NCBI RefSeq assembly: GCF_009663145.1
Contig: NZ_VKHR01000008.1
Location: 43,601 to 107,600, forward strand
Source: Shewanella sp. TC10
Lineage (GTDB): Bacteria; Pseudomonadota; Gammaproteobacteria; Enterobacterales; Shewanellaceae
Reading direction: 5' to 3'
DNA: 64,000 nt
Position numbers and translations under genes: made by a program. The notes beneath the pieces were generated by a model. That model worked only from the letters and a program-made list of their open reading frames with translations, ran no database searches and had not been told where the DNA came from. Every line of letters begins with the position of its first letter. The first letter of the stretch is position 1. Positions 29,483 through 41,638 of this stretch are shown here, in pieces.

Positions 29483-31111
29483 TTAGTCAATGATGGCAAA
29501 AAAGCTATTAAACCCATCAAGATTTAACATACTGCCATTAACGAGATCAGCGCTTGCTAAGCCATGATTATCGATGACTTGATTGATATTGAACTTTGAA
29601 ACATCAAACTGGTTATTAGTATTTGCCAGGTTAAATACCACTAACAAAGTTTGAGTTTCAAAATGACGTGTAAAAGCTAAAACAGGCTCATCAGTATCGA
29701 TAAATTTAATGTCGCCTGCCACTAATGCTGGGTATTGTTTGCGCCATGCCAAAAAGTGACGATAGGCATTCAATGTAGAATGAGTATCATTTTCCTGAGC
29801 ATCAACCGATAAAGCTTTATGTTCGTCAGGTATCGGTAGCCAAGGTTTGTTAGCTTCGCTAAAGCCTGCTTGAAGATGATCTTTTACCCAAGGAATAGGC
29901 GTTCTACAGCCATCACGTCCTTTAAACATTGGCCAAAATGTAATACCGAAAGGATCTTGTAATTGTTCAAATTCAATTGGTGCTTCTGTTAACCCAAGCT
30001 CTTCACCTTGATAACTACAAACACTGCCGCGCAATGAACCCAATAAGCCGTTAAGCATTTTTACCAGATCAGGATTCGTTTCACCTTTGCCCCAACGCGT
30101 CGCAACGCGCTGAACATCATGATTACCTATTGCCCAACAAGGCCAGCCATCACCAATGCTAGCTTCCAGCTCTTCAACGGTTTGTCTTATATATGCTGCA
30201 CTAAAGTCGTCAGTCAGTAACTCAAAGCTATACGCCATATGTAGGCGATCATCACCTTGAGTATATTCTGCCATCGTAGCCAAAGAATCTTCAGATGACA
30301 CTTCACCTAATGTCACTGCGCCAGGATACTTATTTATCAATGTACGTAAATCTTCAATAAAGCCGACTGTTTGAGGTCGTGTATTGTTGTAATAATGATA
30401 TTGGTAAGCATAAGGGTTATCTTCGCTAAACCCTCTTCCTTGACGTTGATCTTTAGGCTTTGCCGGATTATCACGTAATTGTTCATCGTGATAGCAAAAT
30501 GTAATGGCATCTAAGCGAAATCCATCAACGCCTTTTTTAAGCCAAAACTCGACATTATCGAGTACTGCCTGTCTAACTTCTGGATTATGAAAGTTAAGAT
30601 CTGGTTGGCTTTTAAGAAAGTTATGCAAATAATATTGTTGACGACGTGGTTCCCACTCCCAAGCACAGCCGCCAAATATCGCAAGCCAATTATTAGGGGC
30701 AGTACCATCCTCTTGAGGATCTGCCCAGACATACCAATCTGACTTATCATTATCTCTACTTAGTTTACTTTGCTTAAACCAAGCATGCTCGTCAGAGGTA
30801 TGACTTAATACCTGATCGATAACCACTTTAATATTAAGCTGATGGGCTTTAGCAATGAGTTCGTCAAAGTCATTCATTGTGCCAAACATTGGGTCGACAT
30901 CTAAGTAATCACTGATGTCATAACCAAAATCTTTCATCGGTGACTTAAAGAAAGGAGAAATCCATATAGCATCTACATTCAAGCTAGCTATGTAATCGAG
31001 TTTTGCAATAATTCCTTGTAAATCACCCACTCCGTCGCCATTAGAATCCATTAAGCTTCGTGGATATACCTGGTATATCACTCCGCCGCGCCACCATGAT
31101 AACTGACTCAT
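29483..31111 (-). CDS. GH13 alpha-glucosidase (cytoplasmic)
   Basis: A 542 aa GH13 enzyme without signal peptide. The (beta/alpha)8 barrel starts at WWRGGVIYQVYPRSLMDSNGDG. Catalytic residues are Asp201 (GVDGFRLDAITF), Glu270 (TLGEVSS) and Asp332 (IGNHDVQR). These positions match, within one residue, those I recall for the Halomonas GH13_23 alpha-glucosidase (Asp202, Glu271, Asp333). It should hydrolyse, or transfer glucose from, alpha-linked disaccharides such as maltose after import. It is transcribed divergently from the TonB receptor, with a perfect LacI-type operator 140 bp before its start. Confidence 0.93.
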   Translation of the reverse strand: MSQLSWWRGGVIYQVYPRSLMDSNGDGVGDLQGIIAKLDYIASLNVDAIWISPFFKSPMKDFGYDISDYLDVDPMFGTMNDFDELIAKAHQLNIKVVIDQVLSHTSDEHAWFKQSKLSRDNDKSDWYVWADPQEDGTAPNNWLAIFGGCAWEWEPRRQQYYLHNFLKSQPDLNFHNPEVRQAVLDNVEFWLKKGVDGFRLDAITFCYHDEQLRDNPAKPKDQRQGRGFSEDNPYAYQYHYYNNTRPQTVGFIEDLRTLINKYPGAVTLGEVSSEDSLATMAEYTQGDDRLHMAYSFELLTDDFSAAYIRQTVEELEASIGDGWPCWAIGNHDVQRVATRWGKGETNPDLVKMLNGLLGSLRGSVCSYQGEELGLTEAPIEFEQLQDPFGITFWPMFKGRDGCRTPIPWVKDHLQAGFSEANKPWLPIPDEHKALSVDAQENDTHSTLNAYRHFLAWRKQYPALVAGDIKFIDTDEPVLAFTRHFETQTLLVVFNLANTNNQFDVSKFNINQVIDNHGLASADLVNGSMLNLDGFNSFFAIID

Positions 31112-31250
31112 TGCACACCCTCTGTAATAGAGAACTAACTATAAAACGACCTTGACCTAGTTAACTCTTTGTTGCGACCCAGTAACAGGTCGTCATTATT
31201 ATTTAATTGACTCGAGGATACGTGAATATGGAAATCAGGTTCAATAGAGC

Positions 31251-31264
31251 TGCATACGTATGCA
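31251..31264. promoter_or_regulatory. LacI-type operator 1
   Basis: TGCATACGTATGCA is a perfect 14 bp palindrome in the 502 bp divergent region between the alpha-glucosidase and the TonB receptor. Near-identical sites occur at 31400, 44848 and 47243. The likely ligand is the LacI-family protein at 56609-57649. Confidence 0.75.
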
Positions 31265-31399
31265 AAGAATTAATTGATTTTACAAAATTACTTTTAGCCA
31301 GCTTAAGTGCTACAATTCAATAACTTAAGCAAGCGTCGACATGACTTTTGAATGTTAATTAAAAGTAAAAAAACAGCTATTTTTACCTTGCATAACCTT

Positions 31400-31413
31400 T
31401 GAATACGTATGCA
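31400..31413. promoter_or_regulatory. LacI-type operator 2
   Basis: TGAATACGTATGCA differs from operator 1 at one position and lies 201 bp upstream of the TonB receptor start. It is the site expected to serve the rightward transcript; operator 1 is nearer the leftward one. Confidence 0.75.
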
Positions 31414-31557
31414 TAACGTTGTCGATGAAAGAAAGCTAGGAGTAGTATCTTCACTGTTCCGCAACAAAACGGAAATAAACCTCAGCGCTTATGCAGTCAA
31501 TTAAGCAAGCTGAAGGAAAAATACTATAAAGACTGTAATTATAAATAATAGAAATCT

Positions 31558-31589
31558 AGTAGCTCTACCTTATACAAATAAGAGCTACT
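31558..31589 (+). other. Hairpin in the TonB-receptor 5' leader
   Basis: AGTAGCTCT and AGAGCTACT (9 bp, perfect) enclose a 14-base loop, ending 11 bases before the AGGGG ribosome binding site. There is no T-run, so it is more likely an mRNA stability or translation element than a terminator. Confidence 0.45.
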
Positions 31590-31613
31590 GGCCATTCAGA
31601 AGGGGAAAGATGG

Positions 31614-34358
<2,745 letters not shown>

Positions 34359-34417
34359 ATGACTCGAACTGAGTTGTTTAAAATGCTATCTCTTTTTAAG
34401 AGACTGCAATGACAAAT

Positions 34418-34449
34418 AAGCCTCTGTAACCTGTTACAGGGGCTTTTTT
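34418..34449 (+). terminator. Terminator between the TonB receptor and the halogenase
   Basis: AAGCCTCTGTAAC pairs with GTTACAGGGGCTT (one mismatch), followed by a T-run. It lies 34 bp ahead of the halogenase gene, so receptor mRNA should exceed that of the downstream enzymes unless they have another promoter. Confidence 0.8.
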
Positions 34450-34482
34450 ACTCATAAAACCAAGAGATAAAAGGCGATTACT

Positions 34483-35994
34483 ATGAATAACAATAAAATC
34501 AAAAACATTGTAATTGTAGGTGGTGGCACATCCGGTTGGATGACTGCGGCCATGTTAATCAAACTTTTTAAAAACCAGCTCAACATTACCTTAATCGAAT
34601 CAGAAGATATCGGAACCATTGGCGTAGGTGAAGCGACCATCCCTCCTCTACAAATTTTTAATAGCGTTTTAGGTATTAAAGAAGCTGATTTTATTAAGCA
34701 AACTCAAGCCAGTTATAAACTCGGTATTCAGTTTGAAAACTGGGGGCAACAACAAGATAGTTATATGCATGCCTTCGGTGACATTGGAAAAGATATTGGT
34801 TACACCCAATTTCATCATTATTGGAAAAAGTCACAATCTCAAGCATCACATTCCCAAGAGCCATCATCGTTTTGGGATTATTCGTTAAATTATCAGACAG
34901 CAAAAGCCAATAAATTTAACCTTATGGATAGAATCCAAGGTTCGCCATTAGCAGGGATAACTCACGCTTATCATTTCGATGCATCTCTTTATGCCAAGAT
35001 GCTAAGACAATACAGCGAAAACTTATCAGTAAAACGAATTGAAGGCTTAATTACCTCAGCTAAGCTCAACTCCCAAGGGAACATAGAGTCTGTCACCTTA
35101 AAGGATAATCAGGTAATTAACGGTGATTTATTTATTGATTGCTCAGGTTTTGCAGCATTATTAATAGAGAAACAACTGAACGTTGGTTATGAAAATTGGC
35201 AACATTGGCTGCCTTGTGACAGTGCTTATGCCGTACCTTGTGAACGTTCTGAACCATTAGTGCCTTATACTCGCTCAATTGCTCATAATGCTGGCTGGCA
35301 ATGGCGTATTCCATTACAGCATCGCACCGGAAATGGTCTGGTTTATTCCAGTAAACATATATCTGACGAAGCAGCAAAATCATTATTACTTGAAAATCTT
35401 GATGGTAAAGCATTAGCTGAACCTAAAAAAATAAACTTCAAAACTGGCCGCCGAGAAATGCAGTGGCACAAAAACTGTGTTGCTATCGGCCTATCAAGTG
35501 GTTTTTTAGAACCCCTTGAATCGACGAGTTTGCATCTAGTCCAATCTGCAATTATCCGCCTCACTAAATTTTTCCCTCACAATGGCATACATCAAGCCAA
35601 TGTTGATGAATATAACCGACAATCAAAACTTGAATTTGAGCAAATACGCGACTTTATCATTCTTCATTATCACGTAAATAACAGAGCACACTCTTCAAAT
35701 GAGCCCGATTTATGGCAGCAATGTCGTGACATGCCAATACCAGATTCATTAAAGCAAAAAATAGAATTGTTTCGAGCAACTGGAACGGTAACTCGTTATC
35801 AAGATGAGCTTTTTACAGAGGCAGCTTGGGTCCAAGTGCTACTGGGGCAAGGGATTGAACCACAAGATTATAATCCTCTTGCTAACAATATTACCGATAG
35901 TGATCTTAATGAATTTTTAGCTAACGTGAAGCAAATCATTGCAACGGCTGTTAATCAAATGCCAAGCCATGATGATTTCATCAAGCGTTTATAA
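34483..35994 (+). CDS. Flavin-dependent tryptophan-halogenase-family protein
   Basis: A 503 aa protein with the FAD motif GGGTSGW (13-19), the halogenase signature WQWRIP (272-277), Lys79 in ASYKLGIQF and Glu346 in FLEPLEST. Lys79 and Glu346 have the same numbers as the catalytic residues recalled for PrnA, so halogenase chemistry is possible. Such genes are frequent beside TonB receptors in carbohydrate loci of Shewanella, Caulobacter and Xanthomonas, where their substrate is not known. No flavin reductase partner is present here. The ATG is preceded by AAAGGCG. It is probably in one unit with the two GH13 genes that follow (gaps of 59 and 61 bp). Confidence 0.88.
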   Translation: MNNNKIKNIVIVGGGTSGWMTAAMLIKLFKNQLNITLIESEDIGTIGVGEATIPPLQIFNSVLGIKEADFIKQTQASYKLGIQFENWGQQQDSYMHAFGDIGKDIGYTQFHHYWKKSQSQASHSQEPSSFWDYSLNYQTAKANKFNLMDRIQGSPLAGITHAYHFDASLYAKMLRQYSENLSVKRIEGLITSAKLNSQGNIESVTLKDNQVINGDLFIDCSGFAALLIEKQLNVGYENWQHWLPCDSAYAVPCERSEPLVPYTRSIAHNAGWQWRIPLQHRTGNGLVYSSKHISDEAAKSLLLENLDGKALAEPKKINFKTGRREMQWHKNCVAIGLSSGFLEPLESTSLHLVQSAIIRLTKFFPHNGIHQANVDEYNRQSKLEFEQIRDFIILHYHVNNRAHSSNEPDLWQQCRDMPIPDSLKQKIELFRATGTVTRYQDELFTEAAWVQVLLGQGIEPQDYNPLANNITDSDLNEFLANVKQIIATAVNQMPSHDDFIKRL

Positions 35995-36053
35995 ATTTAC
36001 TAGCAGTTTCTAGCAAACAGTAATTATTAAAAAATAGAATAAAAGGTTTCAAC

Positions 36054-37949
36054 ATGACTTATCAACCCAACAAATTTACCTATTCTCTACTGGCTACTTT
36101 GATGTTTTCAGCTCCTTCGTTTGCCGAAATTAACAATCTTTCTGTTGAGCCTGAATCATGGTGGGCTGATATGGAAAATAGCCATTTACAGATACTGGTA
36201 TATGGCGAGAACATTAGTCAGATGCAAGTTAAGTTAGATCAATCTCAGGGTGTAAAACTAAAGCAAACTCATCAATCAACTAGCCCCAATCACCTTTTCA
36301 TCGACCTTGATTTGAAAAATGCTCAACCTCAAACGCTGCAGTTCGGTCTTTATGAAAACGACAAATTTATTCAAAGCTTTGATTACTCAATACAAGGCCG
36401 TGAAGCGGGTTCGCGTGAGAGACAAGGTTTTAGCAACAAAGATGTTATCTACCTCATCACACCAGATAGATTTGTGAATGGTAATCCAGACAATGATAAC
36501 CACCCTACTATGTTAGAAACCGTCAACCGCGCAGATAAAGACGGGCGACATGGTGGCGATATCATGGGGATCCGCAAAGCCTTACCTTACCTACAAGAAT
36601 TAGGCATTACCCAGCTGTGGATAAATCCATTACTAGAAAATAACCAAGATAAATACTCTTATCATGGTTACTCGACCACAGACTTTTACAAGATTGACCC
36701 TCGCTTTGGCAGCAATGAAGAATACAAATCATTAGTGGAAGAAGCACAGCAATTTGGTATTGGGATCATCAAGGATGTCATTGTTAATCATATGGGCTCA
36801 GGTCACCGCTGGATGGCTGACTTTCCTACGTCAACATGGATAAATGGTCAAAGTGAATGGCAACAAGACCCTACAAACATCATGTATACCAGTCATCGAA
36901 GAACCACGGTTCAAGGTCCATATGCAATGGCTAATGACAGAGCCGAGTTTGAAAATGGCTGGTTTACAGACACAATGCCGGACATGAATCAAAACGATCC
37001 TTTCATGGCCACATACCTTATACAAAATAGTATTTGGTGGGTGGAATATGCTGGTTTAAGCGGCATTCGCGAAGACACTTACTCATATGCAGACAAATCA
37101 TTTTTGACTCGTTGGTCAAAAGCTATCATGGATGAATACCCAAACTTCAATATTGTCGGTGAAGAATGGACTGATAACCCAATTACAGTCAGTTACTGGC
37201 AAGCAGGAAAACAAAACGCCGATGGCTATGTATCACACACACCTAGCATGATGGACTTTCCATTGTATGAAGTTCTTATTTCAAGCCTGACAGAAAAAGA
37301 AGATTGGGGCAGCGGTTTAATTAATTTATATGAGATGTTAGCCAATGACGTGATTTACGCCAAACCAACCGATCTAGTGTTATTTGAAGGTAATCACGAT
37401 ACGAATCGCTTATACAGTTTAATGGGCAATGACATTGCCGCTTATAAAATGGCCATGGCTTATGTGATGAGCAGCAATCGTATTCCGCAAATGTTTTATG
37501 GCACAGAAGTACTAATGGAAAGTCCCACTAAAGATCGTAATGACGGCCTAGTGCGTAGTGATTTCCCTGGGGGATGGCAAGCCGATTCAGTTAATGTTTT
37601 TACTCAGAAAAACTTAACCTCAGCGCAAGCTGATGCACTTAACTTTAATAAAGCCTTATTAAATTTTCGTAAAACTTCTCTAGCACTGCAGCAAGGTACA
37701 TTATCGCATTATGTGCCCAAAGACGGCGTTTACGTACAAGCAAGAAGTTACCGTCAAGCTGGTAAATCCGAAGATGTTTTGATTATTTATAATAAGAATG
37801 AACAGGCAATTGATGTTGATTTATCACGCTTTAGTGATGTGATTAACGATAACAAAACCGGTGTTGATATTCTTAGTCAACATTCGTATTCATTAGATAA
37901 GACGCTCACTTTAAAAGAAAAAGGTGTCACTATCTTAAGCTTAAGATAG
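36054..37949 (+). CDS. Exported GH13 enzyme, cyclomaltodextrinase/neopullulanase type
   Basis: A 631 aa protein with a signal peptide (1-24, cleavage after PSFA). An N-terminal immunoglobulin-like domain of the cyclomaltodextrinase type (about 25-115) comes before the GH13 barrel (VIYLITPDRFVNGNPDND). Catalytic residues are Asp341 (GIREDTYSY), Glu370 (IVGEEW) and Asp449 (EGNHDTNR). A C-terminal beta domain ends the chain. Such enzymes open cyclodextrins and cut maltodextrin or pullulan in the periplasm, like Bacteroides SusA. It comes after the halogenase and before a lipoprotein amylase. Confidence 0.92.
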   Translation: MTYQPNKFTYSLLATLMFSAPSFAEINNLSVEPESWWADMENSHLQILVYGENISQMQVKLDQSQGVKLKQTHQSTSPNHLFIDLDLKNAQPQTLQFGLYENDKFIQSFDYSIQGREAGSRERQGFSNKDVIYLITPDRFVNGNPDNDNHPTMLETVNRADKDGRHGGDIMGIRKALPYLQELGITQLWINPLLENNQDKYSYHGYSTTDFYKIDPRFGSNEEYKSLVEEAQQFGIGIIKDVIVNHMGSGHRWMADFPTSTWINGQSEWQQDPTNIMYTSHRRTTVQGPYAMANDRAEFENGWFTDTMPDMNQNDPFMATYLIQNSIWWVEYAGLSGIREDTYSYADKSFLTRWSKAIMDEYPNFNIVGEEWTDNPITVSYWQAGKQNADGYVSHTPSMMDFPLYEVLISSLTEKEDWGSGLINLYEMLANDVIYAKPTDLVLFEGNHDTNRLYSLMGNDIAAYKMAMAYVMSSNRIPQMFYGTEVLMESPTKDRNDGLVRSDFPGGWQADSVNVFTQKNLTSAQADALNFNKALLNFRKTSLALQQGTLSHYVPKDGVYVQARSYRQAGKSEDVLIIYNKNEQAIDVDLSRFSDVINDNKTGVDILSQHSYSLDKTLTLKEKGVTILSLR

Positions 37950-38010
37950 TAAAAACATTGCTCGATACAGCATATAAAAACAAAACTAACATCAGTCAAA
38001 AGAGACAAGT

Positions 38011-40023
38011 ATGCAATTAAAACCGACAAAGTTATCCAGTTTGCCTTTATGGATCCTCACATTAATAATAGGAGGATGTTCAGGTCAAAATAGTAATGGT
38101 ACGCAAACTACAGTGGTTAGTTCAGACAAAGAACAAACAGTAAAAACTGAAGCTACAAACAAGGACAACCACGCAATTCCATTGCAAGGGAAACCTGTAG
38201 TTTACCAAGTTTTTACTCGCTTATATGGTAACACTAACACCACGAATAAACCTTGGGGAACCATTGCAGAAAATGGTGTAGGAAAATTTAGTGATTTTAC
38301 TGATGTTGCCCTACAAGACATAAAATCACTGGGAACCACTCACCTTTGGTACACAGGGATCCCTCATCACGCAGTCATTAATGACTACACCGAGTTTGGT
38401 ATAAGTAATGATGACCCAGATGTGGTTAAGGGTCGTGCAGGATCTCCCTATGCTGTAAAAGATTACTATAACGTTAACCCTGATTTGGCTGATAACCCGC
38501 AACATAGTTTAGCGGAATTCGAAGCGCTAATTAGCAGAACACACAATAATGGCATGAAAGTCATCATTGATATTGTTCCTAATCATGTCGCCCGTCGTTA
38601 TGAATCACTTGACCAGAACTCTAATTTACCTGAAAACCGTCATTTCGGGCAGCATGATAATACTCAAGTTGAATACGCTAAAAATAACAATTTTTATTAT
38701 GTTGTTGGTGAAGAATTTAATGTCCCTGATCCAATTAATGGTTATTCACCATTAGGCGGTGAATTGCATCCTTCAGCCGATGGAAAATTTAATGAAGTCC
38801 CTGCTAAATGGACAGGAAACGGTTCACGCTTGGCGAAGCCAGATGCCAATGACTGGTATGAAACAGTCAAAGTCAATTACGGCGTTAAACCTGATGGTTC
38901 TTATGACTTTCCGGTTTTACCTGAAGGTTTCGCGACAAAACCAGCTGCAGAGCATCACCAGTTTTGGCAATCACAACAACCAGAATCAATCCCAGACTCT
39001 TGGGTTAAATTTAAAGACATTACAGAGTACTGGCTAGCTAAAGGCGTTGATGGCTTTCGTTATGACATGGCTGAAATGGTGCCTGTTGAGTTTTGGAGTT
39101 ACTTAAACAGTAATATTAAACATATCAATCCTAACGCATTTCTATTAGCTGAAGTGTATAACCCAAGTCTATATCGTGATTATATCCACTTAGGAAAAAT
39201 GGATTATTTGTACGATAAAGTCGACTTATACGACACCCTTAAAGATATTATTCATGACAAAGAATCTACTGCTCAAATTGCCGCTGACCAAGCTAAAGTC
39301 TTGGATATTGAACAGCACATGCTTCATTTCCTAGAAAACCATGATGAGCAGCGTATTCATACAAGTGATTTTGCTGGTTCCCCTGAAGCAGCCCTACCCG
39401 CTATGGTTGTATCAACCACCATTAGCCGTTCGCCGACCTTATTGTATTTTGGTCAAGATGTTGGTGAACAAGGAGCTGAAAATGCGGGATTTGGTCAACC
39501 CACTAGAACCAGTATTTTTGACTATGTTGGCGTGCCAGCACACCAACGTTGGATGAACAATGGTTTATTTGATGGTGGGCAATCAACAGATGCTGAAAAG
39601 ACGTTACGTAAATACTATCAAACCTTACTAAACCTCAGCCATACCGCCCCAGCGTTAAATGGTCATTACTTTGAACTTGATAGTTCAAATCGTTCACAGC
39701 TTTTAGAATCAACAGCGGAAGAGCTTCACAATCAGACTGGGTACAATGATAAGGTATTCGCATTTAGTCGTTATAGTGATACCCAAGTAATAGTTGTTGT
39801 GAGTAATTTTAGTAAAACAGCAGAGTCATCTTTCACATTAACATTGCCTGCTGAACTGATTGATTTAGCTAAACTTGATAAGGCTCAATACACATTAAAT
39901 GACTTGTTAAACCCTAGCCTTACACAATCAGAACAACTTGAAATAAATGATGGTATCGGTGCATTACAGGTGAAGCTAAACCCACTTGAATCTAAAGTGC
40001 TTGAAATCAAGCTTAAAAACTAA
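38011..40023 (+). CDS. GH13 alpha-amylase lipoprotein
   Basis: A 670 aa enzyme with a lipoprotein signal (LTLIIGGC, Cys23) and a polar, Thr/Ser/Asn-rich tether to about residue 55. The GH13 barrel begins at PVVYQVFTRLYGN. Catalytic residues are Asp352 (GVDGFRYDMAEM), Glu381 (LLAEVYNP) and Asp445 (LENHDEQR). A C-terminal beta domain follows about residue 560. The residue after the lipid Cys is Ser, so outer-membrane anchoring is likely. It should release maltooligosaccharides near the TonB receptor. It is the last gene of the 34483-40023 unit. Confidence 0.92.
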   Translation: MQLKPTKLSSLPLWILTLIIGGCSGQNSNGTQTTVVSSDKEQTVKTEATNKDNHAIPLQGKPVVYQVFTRLYGNTNTTNKPWGTIAENGVGKFSDFTDVALQDIKSLGTTHLWYTGIPHHAVINDYTEFGISNDDPDVVKGRAGSPYAVKDYYNVNPDLADNPQHSLAEFEALISRTHNNGMKVIIDIVPNHVARRYESLDQNSNLPENRHFGQHDNTQVEYAKNNNFYYVVGEEFNVPDPINGYSPLGGELHPSADGKFNEVPAKWTGNGSRLAKPDANDWYETVKVNYGVKPDGSYDFPVLPEGFATKPAAEHHQFWQSQQPESIPDSWVKFKDITEYWLAKGVDGFRYDMAEMVPVEFWSYLNSNIKHINPNAFLLAEVYNPSLYRDYIHLGKMDYLYDKVDLYDTLKDIIHDKESTAQIAADQAKVLDIEQHMLHFLENHDEQRIHTSDFAGSPEAALPAMVVSTTISRSPTLLYFGQDVGEQGAENAGFGQPTRTSIFDYVGVPAHQRWMNNGLFDGGQSTDAEKTLRKYYQTLLNLSHTAPALNGHYFELDSSNRSQLLESTAEELHNQTGYNDKVFAFSRYSDTQVIVVVSNFSKTAESSFTLTLPAELIDLAKLDKAQYTLNDLLNPSLTQSEQLEINDGIGALQVKLNPLESKVLEIKLKN

Positions 40024-40118
40024 CAGCTATAGCGCTGTCTTGTTTAACACTATAAGTGTCATTAATCTTGCCCAAAGGACATAGTTAGACTTTTAGTGCT
40101 CTAGTTTAAAGCGAAAAT

Positions 40119-40156
40119 CAATAGGCCAGATAATTAACTTATCCGGCCTATTTTTT
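40119..40156. terminator. Bidirectional terminator between the GH13 lipoprotein and dmsD-like genes
   Basis: AATAGGCC-AGATAA pairs with TTATCC-GGCCTATT (one mismatch), followed by TTTTTTG on the plus strand and A-rich on the other side. It separates two convergent transcripts. Confidence 0.75.
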
Positions 40157-40194
40157 GTAGCATTTAAGCAATGCTAAGCCACTAATATTAAACG

Positions 40195-40875
40195 CTATTT
40201 ATATAACACAACAGGTTCAAGTGATATCTGATAATCCTGCTTCAGTTGTTCAAGCAAAATCTGGCTTAATTGCGCTGCAGCGCCATAAAATTTTGATTCA
40301 CTGTTTTCAACAACCAGAGATAAAAATCGACCAGACCATGGTAATAAATGTAATTTCAGCAGGGTCGCCGCCCTATCTGTTTCTGGATGCTCACAGAGTG
40401 ATTCATTGAAATCATTAAGGCTAGTATTCTCTTCTGCTTCATCAAGCTCCATACAATGGATCAAAGCCACCAGCATCAAACTAAAATGATCAACAGGTTC
40501 ATTTTGGCTCAAGGTAAAGTTCAACTGATATTTTTTACAAAACTCCATAAACGCTAGTGTTGTTAGATCAAATAAACGATTTTGCTTATTGAGGTACACC
40601 GATCCCCAAGGGTATGCCAACTTACCCTTGGGACGTAAAAATAACATATTAAAATCTTGTTTTAAGTCCACTAATGGAGTCACGATGGCGAGCTGTTTAA
40701 TGTCATTTAGCAGATTTAATACTGGATCTTGCAAATTAGTTCCATTTGTTACAAATAATGAGTTATCCAGTTCAGATATCGTTTGCTTTAATTCTTCATC
40801 AGGATTTCGATAAAAAATTTCTGCTAAAAGATTAAACATTAACGCCATAGATTTAACGTTATCAGCATTAGTCAT
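40195..40875 (-). CDS. TorD/DmsD-family redox enzyme maturation chaperone
   Basis: A 226 aa all-helical protein. The family signature reads NEPVDHFSLML (about residues 123-133; E-P-x-DH-x-x-x-M/L), with DFNMLFLRPKGKLAYPWGSVYL ahead of it. These chaperones bind the twin-arginine signal of a molybdoenzyme and help insert the cofactor. The client is clearly DmsA at 42206-44464. It lies in the same direction as dmsA and dmsB but is separated from them by a gene on the other strand. No tight operon exists, so it needs its own promoter, perhaps using the CRP/FNR-like site at 40981. Confidence 0.8.
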   Translation of the reverse strand: MTNADNVKSMALMFNLLAEIFYRNPDEELKQTISELDNSLFVTNGTNLQDPVLNLLNDIKQLAIVTPLVDLKQDFNMLFLRPKGKLAYPWGSVYLNKQNRLFDLTTLAFMEFCKKYQLNFTLSQNEPVDHFSLMLVALIHCMELDEAEENTSLNDFNESLCEHPETDRAATLLKLHLLPWSGRFLSLVVENSESKFYGAAAQLSQILLEQLKQDYQISLEPVVLYK

Positions 40876-40980
40876 GTTATTTCCTTATTATTTAATTCAC
40901 TCCATAGTATTTCAGGTTATTATTTATGTCTGTGATACATTCCAATTTATATAAACATTTAAAGACCAATTTATAAGACA

Positions 40981-40994
40981 GTGATTTAGATCAT
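40981..40994. promoter_or_regulatory. FNR/CRP-type site between the dmsD-like gene and the unknown gene
   Basis: GTGATTTAGATCAT matches eight of the ten FNR positions of TTGAT-N4-ATCAA and also partly a CRP site. It lies 106-119 bp before the dmsD-like start and 63-76 bp before the opposite gene. Control by CRP or the FNR homologue EtrA would suit anaerobic respiration in Shewanella. Confidence 0.4.
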
Positions 40995-41056
40995 TAACCA
41001 TTTAAATAATTATTTGTATTATAAATTATTGCTGTTAATACATGATAGGTAAAATT

Positions 41057-41500
41057 ATGTTAGTCATGAGTTTTAAAGAAAGATGGCGTGCAGCGGAACT
41101 GGCCAGTGCAATAGAAAAGAGCTTAAAGGATGAAGCAGTTTGGTTAGCTTCCTCAAACACACCAAAATCAATAGATTCCATTAGTAGAAAGCTATCTAGC
41201 CTTGTTATAACTGACTTTATTCGTGTTGACCCATTACCGAAGACGTTAAGTGATGCTGAACTTCTCACTGTATTTTTTAATGCTTTTAGCATCATTATCA
41301 ATAAGAGTATAAATCAAGAAACCATAACTAAAATAGATTACTCTATTATTGCATTAGCAAGAGGTTTCGCACTAGATATTGATTTATCGCATAACCAAGA
41401 ATTATTAGTTCATGCCAGTTCAGTTATTCAAGTTGCACATAACTGGGACAAACATATCAGAGAATTAAACCAAAGCAGAAACTCTCGTTTCACGGTTTAA
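41057..41500 (+). CDS. Unknown cytoplasmic protein within the dms module
   Basis: A 147 aa protein I do not recognise. It has no signal peptide, membrane helix or cysteine cluster. It seems mostly helical, with basic N-terminal segments (SFKERWRAAELASAIEKSLKDEAVW) and a polar C-terminus (HNWDKHIRELNQSRNSRF). ATG at 41057 was chosen for AGG seven bases upstream; ATGs at 41042 and 41066 are in frame as well. It runs opposite to its dms neighbours and is the only rightward gene among them. A regulatory or accessory role in DMSO reduction is a guess from position alone. Confidence 0.6.
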   Translation: MLVMSFKERWRAAELASAIEKSLKDEAVWLASSNTPKSIDSISRKLSSLVITDFIRVDPLPKTLSDAELLTVFFNAFSIIINKSINQETITKIDYSIIALARGFALDIDLSHNQELLVHASSVIQVAHNWDKHIRELNQSRNSRFTV

Positions 41501-41548
41501 AATATTTATATAAAAGTATCGACTGTTTTAAAGTGTCTCCCAAATAAC

Positions 41549-41576
41549 AAACGCCAGTATTTAACTGGCGTTTTTA
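41549..41576. terminator. Bidirectional terminator between the unknown gene and dmsB
   Basis: AACGCCAGT pairs with ACTGGCGTT around a five-base loop, with A- and T-rich flanks suited to both convergent genes. Confidence 0.8.
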
Positions 41577-41638
41577 TTAAACTTTAGTATTAGTTTAAGG
41601 ATTAACTGCTTTGTTAAAATTTAAGCTAAATATCAAAG

